DNA of 64,000 bases, from the NCBI GenBank assembly GCA_008360975.2, contig CM039196.1:1922001-1986000 (forward strand). Reading direction: 5' to 3'. Source of the stretch: Lichenostomus cassidix. Lineage: Eukaryota > Chordata > Aves > Passeriformes > Meliphagidae. Of the stretch, positions 24,201-34,382 are shown in pieces. The notes under the pieces are model-generated. The model was not told where the DNA came from, searched no databases, and saw nothing but the letters and a program-made list of their open reading frames with translations. Both the position numbers and the translations under genes were made by a program. Numbering within the stretch: position 1 is the first letter of the stretch; each line of letters opens with the position of its first letter.

Positions 24201-26754
24201 CCAGTCCTACAGCCAGCCCCTCTCCTCACCCCTGACATGCTGCATGCCCCCAGGACCCTCAGCCTGGGAGATGGCACAGGGCTTCCCATGGCATGGCAGG
24301 GCAGTCTGCTTGCAGCTGCCAGCACCTTGCTGCTGGCACTGGCTGTGTTTTGTGGCCTGTGGTGCCCGGGAGCTGTGCTGGTGAGTGGGCACAGGGCCTG
24401 TCCACGTCTCCTGGGACGCTGGGCACAGCCTCAGTGTTCTCCATCGCTGCCATGTGATGACTGTGTGCTGCAGAGTTGGTTGTTTGCTGGTGGAGGAGCA
24501 GCTCAGCTCAGAGCTGTCACAGTTTGGGCTGGACCAAGTGATCCCCATGCTCACTATCATCCTTATGAAATCTGAGCCTGGCCCTTTGATTTTTATGACT
24601 TGCTTCCACAGCCAACAGCATCAAACCCAGCCCTGGGACACAAGCAATCAAAGCCGAGTTGCCGGCAGACATTCCTCTTCCTCCCCTTGTTGTTTTGGCA
24701 GCAGCTTGTTTTGCTTTGTGGTTTCTCCCATGAGTGGAGGGTGCCGCGCGCGGTCGTGAGAAGCCAGGCTGCATGGCGGTGGGTGGCAGCGAGTCCTGAG
24801 GCATTCCAGAGCATTGGAGCAGAGGCTCCAGGCCCTGGGAGTCAGTTACATGACACACATATGTATTTCTGAGCCATCCTCCCTGTGCTCTGTATCCAGT
24901 CTGCCTCCAGGGATGGTAGGGACATGTGGGGAGCAGTGTTGGTAGTGGCTGTGCAATATCAAACCTCAGAGGTGGGTGCTTCTGCCTCTGCTGCAGCATT
25001 GGCGAAGAAGGAAGTTCCATGGGCACTTCGGGTGCCTGGGCAGCATGGTGGCCAAAGGGGAGGTTGGTGCTCTGGGGCCAAGTCCCTGCCCTGGCTCTCT
25101 CTGGTGTGACCTGCCAGAGGAAGAGCTTGAAAGCAGGTGGAAAGATGGATGTAGGTGGTAGAGAGAAGATGCTCTTGAGCTACAGCTGCGTGGTGCCATC
25201 CCTGTTCCTGGCAAAGATGCCCTGCACAGAATCTTTGGGGCTGGGGAGAGGGGGTGAGAGCAAAGTGCCAAGTCCTGCTGGCTGTTCTGCACAGAGCATG
25301 GAGCATCCTGCCCCATGGTGCCAGTTCTGGACCCTGTGGGATGTTCAGGGTGATGCCAGCAGGCACCTCTGGGTGCCCATGGCCATGGCAGCTGTGCTGG
25401 GGCTCCTGGAGAGGCAGCAAAGCAAAGCCCAGGCATTCCTGGCCAGCATAGCGTTGGCCTTTTGTCTTCAGCTTATCTCGAGCTGGTTTTAATTTGCAAC
25501 TCCCTGATTGCGTGCAATGACCTCGGCCTGAGCCTGCTCCGCAGCTGAGTGCCCCGGAGAACATCATAAATGCCATTGATCTGAAGTCACACGCTGGAGA
25601 AGTGAAGAGCTGGTGCCCTGCACGTGGGAGAGGCGGCACAGCCGAGTGGGTGCTCCCAGAGGGTATGGGGTTCACACTGGTGGGATGCAGCTCCCTCCAA
25701 AGTCCCTGTCAAGACAGACTTTGGTGTGACATGCTGGGGAGAGGGTTGGCACATGTCCCTGCGCTGCCGCAGCGAGACTGTGGCGAGGGTGCAAAGCCGC
25801 CTTCAAACAAAAACCCAGAGCTCGCTGCCTGCAGTAGCTGGGAATGAGCTTGAGTGGCACCAAAAGCATGTGTCTTGCAGCTCAGCCTGGCATGCACAGC
25901 TCCCTCTGCACCAGGGTGTACAGGCTTGCTCCTTCCTGATTTAAGGAACAAACAGGAGCCAGTGGTTTCCATGGCGTGTTCATGTCCTGTAAGAGTCCAG
26001 GGCACTGTAATGATGGCAGGGGAGGTGATGCATCTACTGTTCACACAGCCACACAGCATCCCCTGTGCTGCCAAATCTGGCCTTGAAACCTGGTGTGGGA
26101 GATAGGAGATGCCATTCCCAGTGGCCCTTGGGCTCGGGGACAGGCTCTCTCACAGTGTCACCACCATAACCTGGTTCCCCACTAGCATATCCAGCAGCAA
26201 GTGGTGTAGTTGTGGTGGCAGGAGCTGGTAATTCTGATGCAGGAGCTGGGCTGCCAGCGATGAGCTCATCCCTGCTGGCAAAAGTGGTGTTTTGGTGCAT
26301 GTTTTGAGAGTACTGTGGCACAAGGAGTGAGGGGGGACCAGGGGAGGGTGTGGATTCCTCAGTTGCAAGGTGCACGGTCCAGTGGTTAACGCTGGGATGT
26401 CCTGTGGGCAATGAGGGAGGTCCCCTTTTCCTGGTCCCCTGCCACAGCCTGGCACATCTCGCCACAAAGGGGACAGGGAAGGCAGCAGCCGTCATTTTCT
26501 GGAGGCTCGCAAGTTTGGAAAATAAATAGCCCTGCACTGTAGGTTAAGCTTGGCATCCTGGCGGATTAATCACGCAGGCAGCAGCCAGCACTGAGAGCCC
26601 CGGTGACGAGAGCTGTGGTTTATAGATGATGATTCATCGCTCGACTTAGAGCGACCACGTTATTCCAGCAGATTGCAAAATCATAAGAGGAATGTTGTGG
26701 TTAGTTTACGGCTTAACTATGCAAATCGTCAGGAAGCCTTCAGAGCCGGAGAAC

Positions 26755-27600
26755 GTAAGGCACAGCGCGCCCGGATGGCTGGGCGGTGAGCAGGGGCCGG
26801 GAGCTGGCGATGGGGCTGTCGGGGACCGGCCGCTCGCGGGAGCCGGGGAGCGGGGAGGTGAGTGATTTGGGGGAGATGAGGGTCCGCAGCTCCCGGGGAG
26901 CGTGCGAGCGGGGCGCTTCGGAGGCGAGGGGCGCGCTGCCGGCTGCCAAGGGCTTTCCGGCTGCTTTCACCGTCTCCCTGCCACAGGCTCAGGCGTCTCC
27001 GGCGGGGCTGGGGAGGGCAAAGGTGGGGAGCCGCTTCCCCACCTCCTCCTGCCCTCCCGTCCTGCTTCCAGAGGCAGGCAGTGCCTCGGCAGAGGAAGTA
27101 AACAGAGTGGGAGGAGCTGCACCTCTTCCTCGCCAGGGCTTTCTCCCGGCAAGTCCCGCTGTCAGGACGCGCAGCAAGTTGGTCCGTTCTCAGCAGGGTC
27201 AGCGTCGCCGTGTCCGGGTCCTACCTGGAAGCGTCCCCCAAAGTGCGCCTGGAGACGAAGCCGTATTGTCGCTGCCGTCCCGGTGCCGTGCCCGGTGAAG
27301 CTGGCCGGGCTGGGCGAGCCGTGCCGGGAGCCGGGCGCTGCTGCGGGAGCATGTGTGCCTGCGGTGAGCCCCGGCCTCGGGAACGCCGTGTTCCCGGGAG
27401 AGCTGGCAGCGCTCTGCGCCTCTCCAGCTGCTCCGGGGCCAGAGGGACTTTGGGGCAGAGGTGAGCAGGTGTTTGTAATTACGGAGCTGCTCGGGCCGCA
27501 GCGGAGGAGGCTGCCTGTCCCCCTGGACCCGGGGCAGAGTCGGCCTCTTGCTCGCGCGTCCCGCGTCCGATTTTGTCCTGGGGCCTTTTTAAATAAACAG
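26755..27600 (+). promoter_or_regulatory. NCOR2: Intragenic CpG-rich block, candidate alternative promoter
   Basis: The stretch is dense in G, C and CpG (ACCGGCCGCTCGCGGGAGCC and similar) against a CpG-poor intron. It is preceded by an AT-rich segment with a perfect octamer ATGCAAAT at 26719-26726 and a TTGCAAAATCA near 26675. Inside it an ATG at 26810, in context GCGATGG, opens a 16-codon ORF (MGLSGTGRSREPGSGE) that ends exactly at a consensus donor GAG|GTGAGT at 26858. That ORF is in phase 0, the phase of the next exon at 30450. Use as a promoter is inferred; a CpG-rich enhancer or methylated GC-rich intron would look similar. Confidence 0.4.
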
Positions 27601-30449
27601 GATGCGTCGGCAGCAAAAACAAGCAGCAGCGATGCTGAGGAGGAGGAAGGGCGGTCCAGGGTTAGAGCCTGTGACCTGGGAGGGAGGGACAGCCCTGCCC
27701 TCTGCCACAGGCATCTTCCCTGGCCTCGGGCACGTCCCTTGGCCCTCTTGTGCAAGGTGGGGAGCACGTACCTGGTTTACCTCTGGGACGTGGAGTGCCT
27801 CATCCCCAGCACGGCAGGGATGTAGGTGGAGAGAGGTTTTAAGCTTGCCGGGAGCTGAGCAGTTTTGGTGCTGGCCTTTGGCATGCCCGCTAAGGGTTGA
27901 CCCACCTGCCAGTCCACCTCTAGCCGGGGCGGTGTGAATCAGAAGGAAACATCAGCTGGTAATTGGGGAAGCATTTCCTGGCCCGTCACGCTTTGGGATG
28001 GCGTCCCGTCCCTTGAATCATCCAGAGCTGGTCCGTGTCCAGCACTAAGAATAGCCTCCCCACACACCGCGGGGGCAGCGCGCCGGGAGGGGACCGGCCG
28101 GCTTGCGGGTTCCCGGCGGTGCCTTCCCTCCATTGTGCCATGCCATGGTCTGGTTCCAGTGCCTGTCCAAGGTTTGGGGTAGGGTACACAGTGTGGATGG
28201 GCTGGGGCAGCTGCCATGGTCGATCACCAGGGCATGGTCCCATCTGTGTGTGCCATTTGTAGCTGAGCTCTGAAATGGCTTCATTCAGGACCCTGGGGTG
28301 TCTGTTCCCCACCCAGGGCTGGGTGCTCAGTGCCCAGCATGTACCCCCAGGTGGGATGTAAGGGAGAATTCATGAGCAGGGGCATTTCCTGGGGTGTTGG
28401 CGGGTGCCCTGCTATGCAGCCAAGCTCTAGTACAGGAGATAAGCCATCACTGTGGGCTTGCCAGGGTTCAGATCAGCATTTGGCTGGGAGCCTTTCCTCA
28501 GATGAAGACATGAGTGCAGCCTTGGGTGGAGCTGAGTCAGTTTTCCCACCATGGCCTGGTGGTGATGATGCTACCCATTTTATGTATTTCACCTGGCTGA
28601 CAGGTGAAACCTGTCCTGTGTGTCCTGCTGGATGCTGGGTGCTTATCCCACCTGGCTCTCGCTCCAGGCATCGGGCACTGGGCTGTGGCCGGAGCAGGGC
28701 AATCACTAGAGGGCATCCTTGGATCGAGATGTGCCTCTCCACTGGGAGAGACCTTAATTTGATGTCCGACCAGGCTGGGCTTAAAACGTTCAGGAGGAGA
28801 GGGATATTCAGTTGGCCGGCTGAGGCCAGGCCAGTGGGGTTTGCCCATCCTCATCGTGCCAAAGCTTCATAGATGCCTCTGCAGGGAAGCATCTGTGTTG
28901 CAATGTGAGCCTCCAAGGCCACACTTCCCTTGGCCACTTGCTGCATTATACAGCCTGTTCCCCAAGCGTTAGGGATCTGTGGACTTTGGAAAATCGTAAG
29001 CAACTGAGAGCTCATCCCAACTGTTCCCTGACTCCCTCTCCCCTGGGACTTCCCAGCCTTGCATCCCACTGAGCAATTCCCAGAGCAACAGGAGTGTGAG
29101 CTGATGCATTACAGTTGTGTTCTGCATGTGTGCAGAGGTGTTCCAGGGGCTGGCCAACCATGCCAGGATTCTGATGGCACAGCTGCCTCCTCCTGTTCAA
29201 GGAGGAACTGAAAGTCTGTGGGGTTTCAGTGATGGCTGTGCTTGGGTTTCAAGGACTTGTGTTGAACCAGGGCCTGAAAGAATCAGCAGTTTTCTTGTTA
29301 AATTGCTTCATTTGACAGCTCCACACTTCTGATTTTGGTACCAGCCCGTGGGGGCAGAGAGCTCCACTCACACCCAGCACTGCTGCTGTGGGATGCTCAT
29401 ATTTGAAGCAGCCTCCCAGTCCTGCAGACTGGGGACAGGCCAGTTCCACTGGCTCCAGGGATGTGAGGACACCTCATCTGTAGTTGCTGTATGGCTGCAT
29501 GCCGGCCAGACCAGCCACTTTCTGCTCATAAATCCATTTTAAGGCAGTTTCCCCCACCATTACATCACCAAACCCTTTCCCAAGAGGTGGTGGAAGCCCT
29601 GCAGGCTGGGCAGGGGCTGGGTGAGCCCGGGTGGGTTTCCTGAAGCAAGCAGCCTTCCATTAGCCAGGAGCAGGATGGTTTAATAAATCATTTCCGTCTC
29701 TAATTTCTACTTCTCTGTGCAATGCCTCTCGTTTGCTGGTCGCCAGAGGGAAGGGAGGTCAGGGGAACCAGGCCTTCCCAGCAACCTCCTTCCTGCAGCT
29801 GTTGAAACAAAATCCAGAACTATAATAATCACTGTGTCCCTCCCTGGGGTACCATGATGCCTTCGGTCTGAGCAGTAGCAGCAGCATTGGGGTGGTTGGG
29901 CTCGTGGCACGGAGTGGGCAAGGAGCTGGGCACCTTCCTACTCAGAGATACAGAGCTACAAACATTCCCCATGGGCTGTGTCAGATGCTTGGGAAAAAGA
30001 TCAGAAGTGTTGGTACTGCCGAGCCTCGGGGTGTCACTGGTGCCCTGTCTCCTTCACGCTTCAGCAAAATGCATCCACTGGCTGCAAATCACCACCCAGG
30101 TGGCTAAGCCAGAACAGGAGGGTAGTTCTCACTTCTCTGCCTTACCCCCACATCAGATCCTTGCTTGTTGCCTGATCCCAGGGGCAGCTGAGGCTGTCCC
30201 ACTGCCTGGAATAGGAGCCAGAGTGCAGCTGCAATGCCTAATCCTGAACTACCTCTGATCTCCTTGGAAAGCTTTTGGCCCCTCTGGCCTCCACCAGTGC
30301 CCTGCCTGCACCCTGTGCCTGCAGCTCTTTCCTCTTGGCCACTTGCCCCCAGCATTGTTTCACAGCAGTTGTTTGGGTTGGCCCAGGTGCTGCCCTGTGT
30401 CTGCCTCAGCGCCGAGGGCTTGGTTCATTGGACGTCCTTTGTTTTGCAG

Positions 30450-30571
30450 CAGCAGCAAATGCCCCGGAGCAGCCAAGAAGAGAAAGATGAAAAAGAGAAA
30501 GAAAAAGAGAAGGAGGGAGAGAAGGAGGAAGACAAGCAGGAAACAGAAAATGACAAAGAAGAACTGACAAA
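30450..30571 (+). CDS. NCOR2: NCOR2 exon: short glutamine seam and KE-rich coiled coil (residues 223-262)
   Basis: This 122-nt exon encodes QQQMPRSSQEEKDEKEKEKE, then KEGEKEEDKQETENDKEELT and the first two bases of a lysine codon, ending at donor GTAAGG (30572). The product is almost entirely lysine and glutamate, a charged helix or coiled coil linking the DAD to SANT2. With the CAG that ends the previous exon, the glutamine run is only four residues; human SMRT has a much longer run here as I remember it. The acceptor is a triple tandem (gcag|cag|cag|caa), so four, three or two glutamines could be produced. The 5' boundary used is the first AG (30449). Confidence 0.93.
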
Positions 30572-31420
30572 GTAAGGACGACCCTCCCTGCCTGGCTCCA
30601 GTGAGAGCTTTGGGCTGGGGCTGCAGTAGTGGGGATGCAGCATAGTCCAGGGCTGCCTGACCCTGTGTAGGACTGTGTGTGCCCACCTCACCTCCTCTGC
30701 AGGGAAGGAAAGGCAGATCCTCCTCCTCATTCCTCTTCCCTGCTATCCCCAAACTGGGAAAGCAATTCAATATGGGATTTTTTTATATCAGCCCAATCAA
30801 TCTGCAAAGCCTCTGTGATCCTCCAGCTTGTTTTGTTGTTACGAGAGCCTCTGGGAGCTGGAGGAGCAATCCGGGCGCAGCGGAGCGCGGCACTTCACCT
30901 TTAGTGTTATTGATGTCAACGTGAGTGCTCCCAGATGAAGAGCTCCAGCCAGCCCTGCCTCCCTCACGCCGAGCATCAGTGCCGTGGCAGGGAAAGGTTG
31001 GCACGCAGACCGCTCGCTATCTGTAATGGGCTTAATACTTGGTTTAAAAGAACATCTGGCTTCATTATATCTAGGCTGCAAAGACATTTACCAGCAGGTC
31101 CCTTTCAGGAAGATAAATGAGGAGGAGGCAGGGATGAATTTGAATGGTCTGGTATTAAACCTGTCTCCGTCAGGTCTCTGCGTGCACTTGGTGGTGGAGC
31201 TGCAGCCAGCTGCAGAAAGAAAACCCCACCACAAATCACCCTACTGCCAATTCCAGCCAGGAAAAGAGCCTGCGTCTGCAAAAAAACTGCAGACCTGCCC
31301 CCCTAAAAAAACAACCAAAAAGAAAAAATAAATCCCCAAACACATGCAGAGCAATAATTGCTTGACCTGAAAATCAGACCAACCAAACAACGTTTTTCTC
31401 TTCTCCCCCTGTTTTTGCAG
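30572..31420 (+). other. NCOR2: NCOR2 intron, 0.85 kb
   Basis: Nothing was recognised. The sequence ends in a strong acceptor (ttctccccctgtttttgcag). Confidence 0.8.
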
Positions 31421-31593
31421 GGACAAGAATGACGACACATCTGGAGAAGACAATGATGAGAAAGAAACTGTCACCTCCAAGGGTCGCAAAACCGCCAACA
31501 GCCAGGGCCGGCGCAAGGGCCGCATCACCCGCTCCATGGCCAACGAAGCCAACAACGAGGAGGCAGCCACGCCACAGCAGAGCGCCGAGCTGG
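31421..31593 (+). CDS. NCOR2: NCOR2 exon: basic GRKTANSQGRRKGR segment (residues 263-320)
   Basis: This 173-nt exon completes the split lysine and encodes DKNDDTSGEDNDEKETVTSK, then GRKTANSQGRRKGRITRSMA and NEANNEEAATPQQSAEL, with one base (G) of the next codon before donor GTAGGT (31594). An acidic patch is followed by a strongly basic segment that could serve as a nuclear localisation or nucleic-acid contact sequence (inference). GRKTANSQGRRKGRITRSM is shared by SMRT and NCOR1. The neighbouring ANNEEAATPQQSAEL follows SMRT (human ANSEEAITPQQSAEL from memory); NCOR1 has alanine and proline runs there. Confidence 0.95.
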
Positions 31594-34319
31594 GTAGGTG
31601 GCAGGGGACAGGGGGACCCTGCCCTGGGCTGGGCTTTTGGGGTGTCCATTGAGCTGGGATGGGACATCACCCTGCTCTGCTCCCTGCTCGCAGTAAGAGG
31701 GGTTCTCTTTGTGAAATCTTCTTTCTGGGGAGTAGCAGTGATGTTGCTCTCTATCGCATGAATTACTCAGCGTGGTTCACAAGGATAAGTGGGGGCATTT
31801 GCAAGCCTGGCCTCCCCTGGCTGAGTGTTAGTGTGTTTCATGGTCTCTGAGGGAAAGTGTTGCAACAGACAAAAAAGGGACGCCATCAGCTTTAGCAGTG
31901 CTTTGCAAGGCTTGTGTCCCTCCTGCACCCAGAGTTGGTTTCTTTTGTGGCTGCTCAGGCTTCCGAGTCCCCTCGACCTCTGCACAGGACCCTGCTCTGC
32001 CCTCCCAGGCTTACCTGGGTCTCTGCCACTTCTCCTACCTGCTCTGTTTTCAAAAATATGTGGCGCCTGAGCAGCTGCAGCCTGTGAGATCTGCTCTTCC
32101 TTGGCCTTGGGCATTGGGCTGGTCCATTTCCATCCAGGCCTGATGCAGCAAAGGGTACTGCCTGTGCCGTGGCATCCAGGCACTGCACCAGCCCACTGCC
32201 ACATGCAGTAGTCAGCAATAGCCATGCCATGCTACCATGGTGGCCTCAGGCTAGATGGGAATTCATGGCAGCATCCACAGCCCCACATTGGACACATCTG
32301 CCTTGGCATCTGCAGCATCAGTAGTTGCCACCCCAGGCAGTGGGCTCATGTATTGATTTACAGAAACCAATGCATCGAGGAATTTGGCTGATTTTCCTAT
32401 ATTTTCTACTCTGTCAAAGCACAAAATTATTGCTGCGCTACCTAAGGCAGGTAAAAATAAAAGCAGGGTGACTCCTCTCGGTTTCCTTGCTCTGCAGTTT
32501 CTTGCTTGTGCTGTTCCATGTGCTATAAATCACGCGGAGGTGTTTCGCCTCCCTGTTCTCTGCTGACAACTGGCTGAAGCCTTGATTGCGAGCGCTCTGT
32601 TTTCATACAGGCGATATAAATAGTCCCCAGCACAACGGAGCCCTGCTCTCTCCCTCCAACTTGTTCAGCAGTGCTGCAGAGAAGCAGCAGATAATGCCAG
32701 TAACTCAGATGGGATTTTTTTATCCTCGTATCTCAGAGTCCTTGATAAACTTCACTGCGAACGCAGAGGAAAGCCTTTAGACCATGTTAAATTGGGAAAA
32801 AGGAATGGATCAATTCCAGTGACATATCTGAGCAATTGATTTCACTTTATGTCTCTCCAATAGCGCTTTAATTTAGGTTGGCTAAGAAAGTTATTGCATT
32901 TTAAATACCAATTGAACATTAAAAAACAACACAAAACCGTATTGTGGTTTAACTGCAGCGTGCTGGAGCTCCCCATAGGCATCTGTTTCATAACTGCACA
33001 ACCTCAGTCGATGCCATTAATCAAACCAAACGGGCCGTTTCTGGGACATTTCTTTACCATACAATAACAGCCATCACCAGCTGAGCCAAGGGCCTGCACA
33101 GCGTTGGGGACACTCTCTTTTACGTAAATGAGCGTTGTGGCCCTGGCTCTGCCTGCAGCCAGGGGGAAGTGGTGAGGTATCGATTTCCCTCCCTCTTGGC
33201 TGCTGTCCCAGGGGTTCTGGGGGAGGCAGTGACCTGCGCTGTCTTCCGGGAGGTGACACCTGCAGTCGTGCTCAGCCAGCTTGAAGGAGATTCCTCTGCC
33301 CAATGCTGTGGGCATCAGAGCCAATGCTGTCCTCCCACAGGGTCTCAGCTTCGTGTAGAGCTTCTTGGAAGATCCTTCCTTCTCTCCTCGCCTGTATTCT
33401 TTATCCCAAACCTATCAGCCTGTTTTCCATTTTGAAAGGACACTGTCAAAACATCTCTCATCACTGTTGAAATAATGCTTTGCCTGTTGTTTAGAGTAAT
33501 AACCCCTTGGCAGCCTGAGCCGGAAATCTGTTTCCTTACCGAGTTGTTTTTTGTCTCTGACTCACACCCCGGTTTGTTATTGTAGGGTTTGCTCTGTGCC
33601 AGGCTGCCAGCAGGACTGGTGCATAGTGAAGGTTTTATGCAGGACCTCGATGTCCCCAGCACCTGCTTGGAGTGGGGGAGAGGGGTAGCATCAGATGCTG
33701 ACACCCCTGTCAGCCTCTCCTGGCCGGAGCAGCACATCCCCTTCAATGGGCACTGCTCCAGACAAGCCCCCCTGTTGCTGGAAGTGGCCCGGAGGTGTTG
33801 TCCAAGAGCCCAGTGATGGCACAGAGGGAACCCGCGGTCACTCACGGCCAACACCCTTGACAGATGCAGTCGGCCAAAGTCACCACTGAGGTGACGCTGT
33901 TTCTCCGTCTCTGACGGTCCCACCCTGCGTCTGCCTCCTCCAAAGCACACAGCCACAGCCGGCTCCATCTTAGGTACCTGTTGTTGGGCCAGGGTGCGTG
34001 GCACCAAATCACCAGGGAGTCTGCTGCCACCCTCAAGCCATCTGGCTTTGCTTCCAGGCCCGAGGTGGAGGTTTGGAATCACTGAGGTGCATCCCGAGGG
34101 GATGTTGTGCATGGGGTACTGTGGTGTGGAAAAGCCTCACAAGCTCGCACCATGACAGCCTTTCTTGCAGAGGCACCTCTGCACTGCACGGGGTTTTGTC
34201 ATGCGTCCAGGGAACAGGGCATGGGACAGGGTTTGGGTGTTGGAACATCTCCTCTGAGCTCGCTGGGCTTGCTGGGTCCTGCTCACAGCTGACTGCTCTC
34301 TTTCCTTCTTCCTTCCCAG
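31594..34319 (+). other. NCOR2: NCOR2 intron, 2.7 kb
   Basis: An AT-rich interval at about 32360-33060 stands out in base composition and may be a conserved non-coding element. No exon or repeat was recognised in it. The 3' end is pyrimidine-rich (tctctttccttcttccttcccag). Confidence 0.7.
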
Positions 34320-34382
34320 CTTCCCTGGAAATGAATGAAAGCTCTCGCTGGACTGAAGAGGAGATGGAGACGGCTAAAAAAG
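34320..34382 (+). CDS. NCOR2: NCOR2 exon: SANT2 first helix (residues 321-341)
   Basis: This 63-nt exon completes an alanine codon and encodes SLEMNESSRWTEEEMETAKK plus one base (G) of the next codon, ending at donor GTGAGA (34383). It carries the first helix of SANT2 with the hallmark SRWTEEEMExAKKG pattern. SANT2 is the histone-tail-interaction domain of SMRT (established for the family). The exon is separated from the rest of SANT2 by a 9.2 kb intron, so the domain is split after its first helix. SLEMNESS differs from the human SMELNESS I remember only by conservative swaps. Confidence 0.96.

Larger units (their letters stand above)
17353..30449 (+). other. NCOR2: NCOR2 intron, 13.1 kb
   Basis: This is the longest intron in the window, between the DAD and the charged coil. 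It holds an ancient CR1/L3-like fragment (about 18467-18580), octamer motifs ATTTGCAT at 20776 and 21057, a 27-nt tandem duplication (21219-21281), an octamer at 26719, and a CpG-rich block (about 26755-27600). Longer ORFs, for example about 264 codons at 21515 and 307 at 26902, lie in GC-rich sequence and resemble nothing I know. No NCOR2 exon was found. Confidence 0.75.

Noticed and set aside
26902..27825. 307-codon ORF in the first CpG-rich block
   Set aside because: Stop codons are rare in CpG-rich DNA. The product is low in complexity with no family match, and the nearby ATG-donor pair at 26810-26858 explains the block better.
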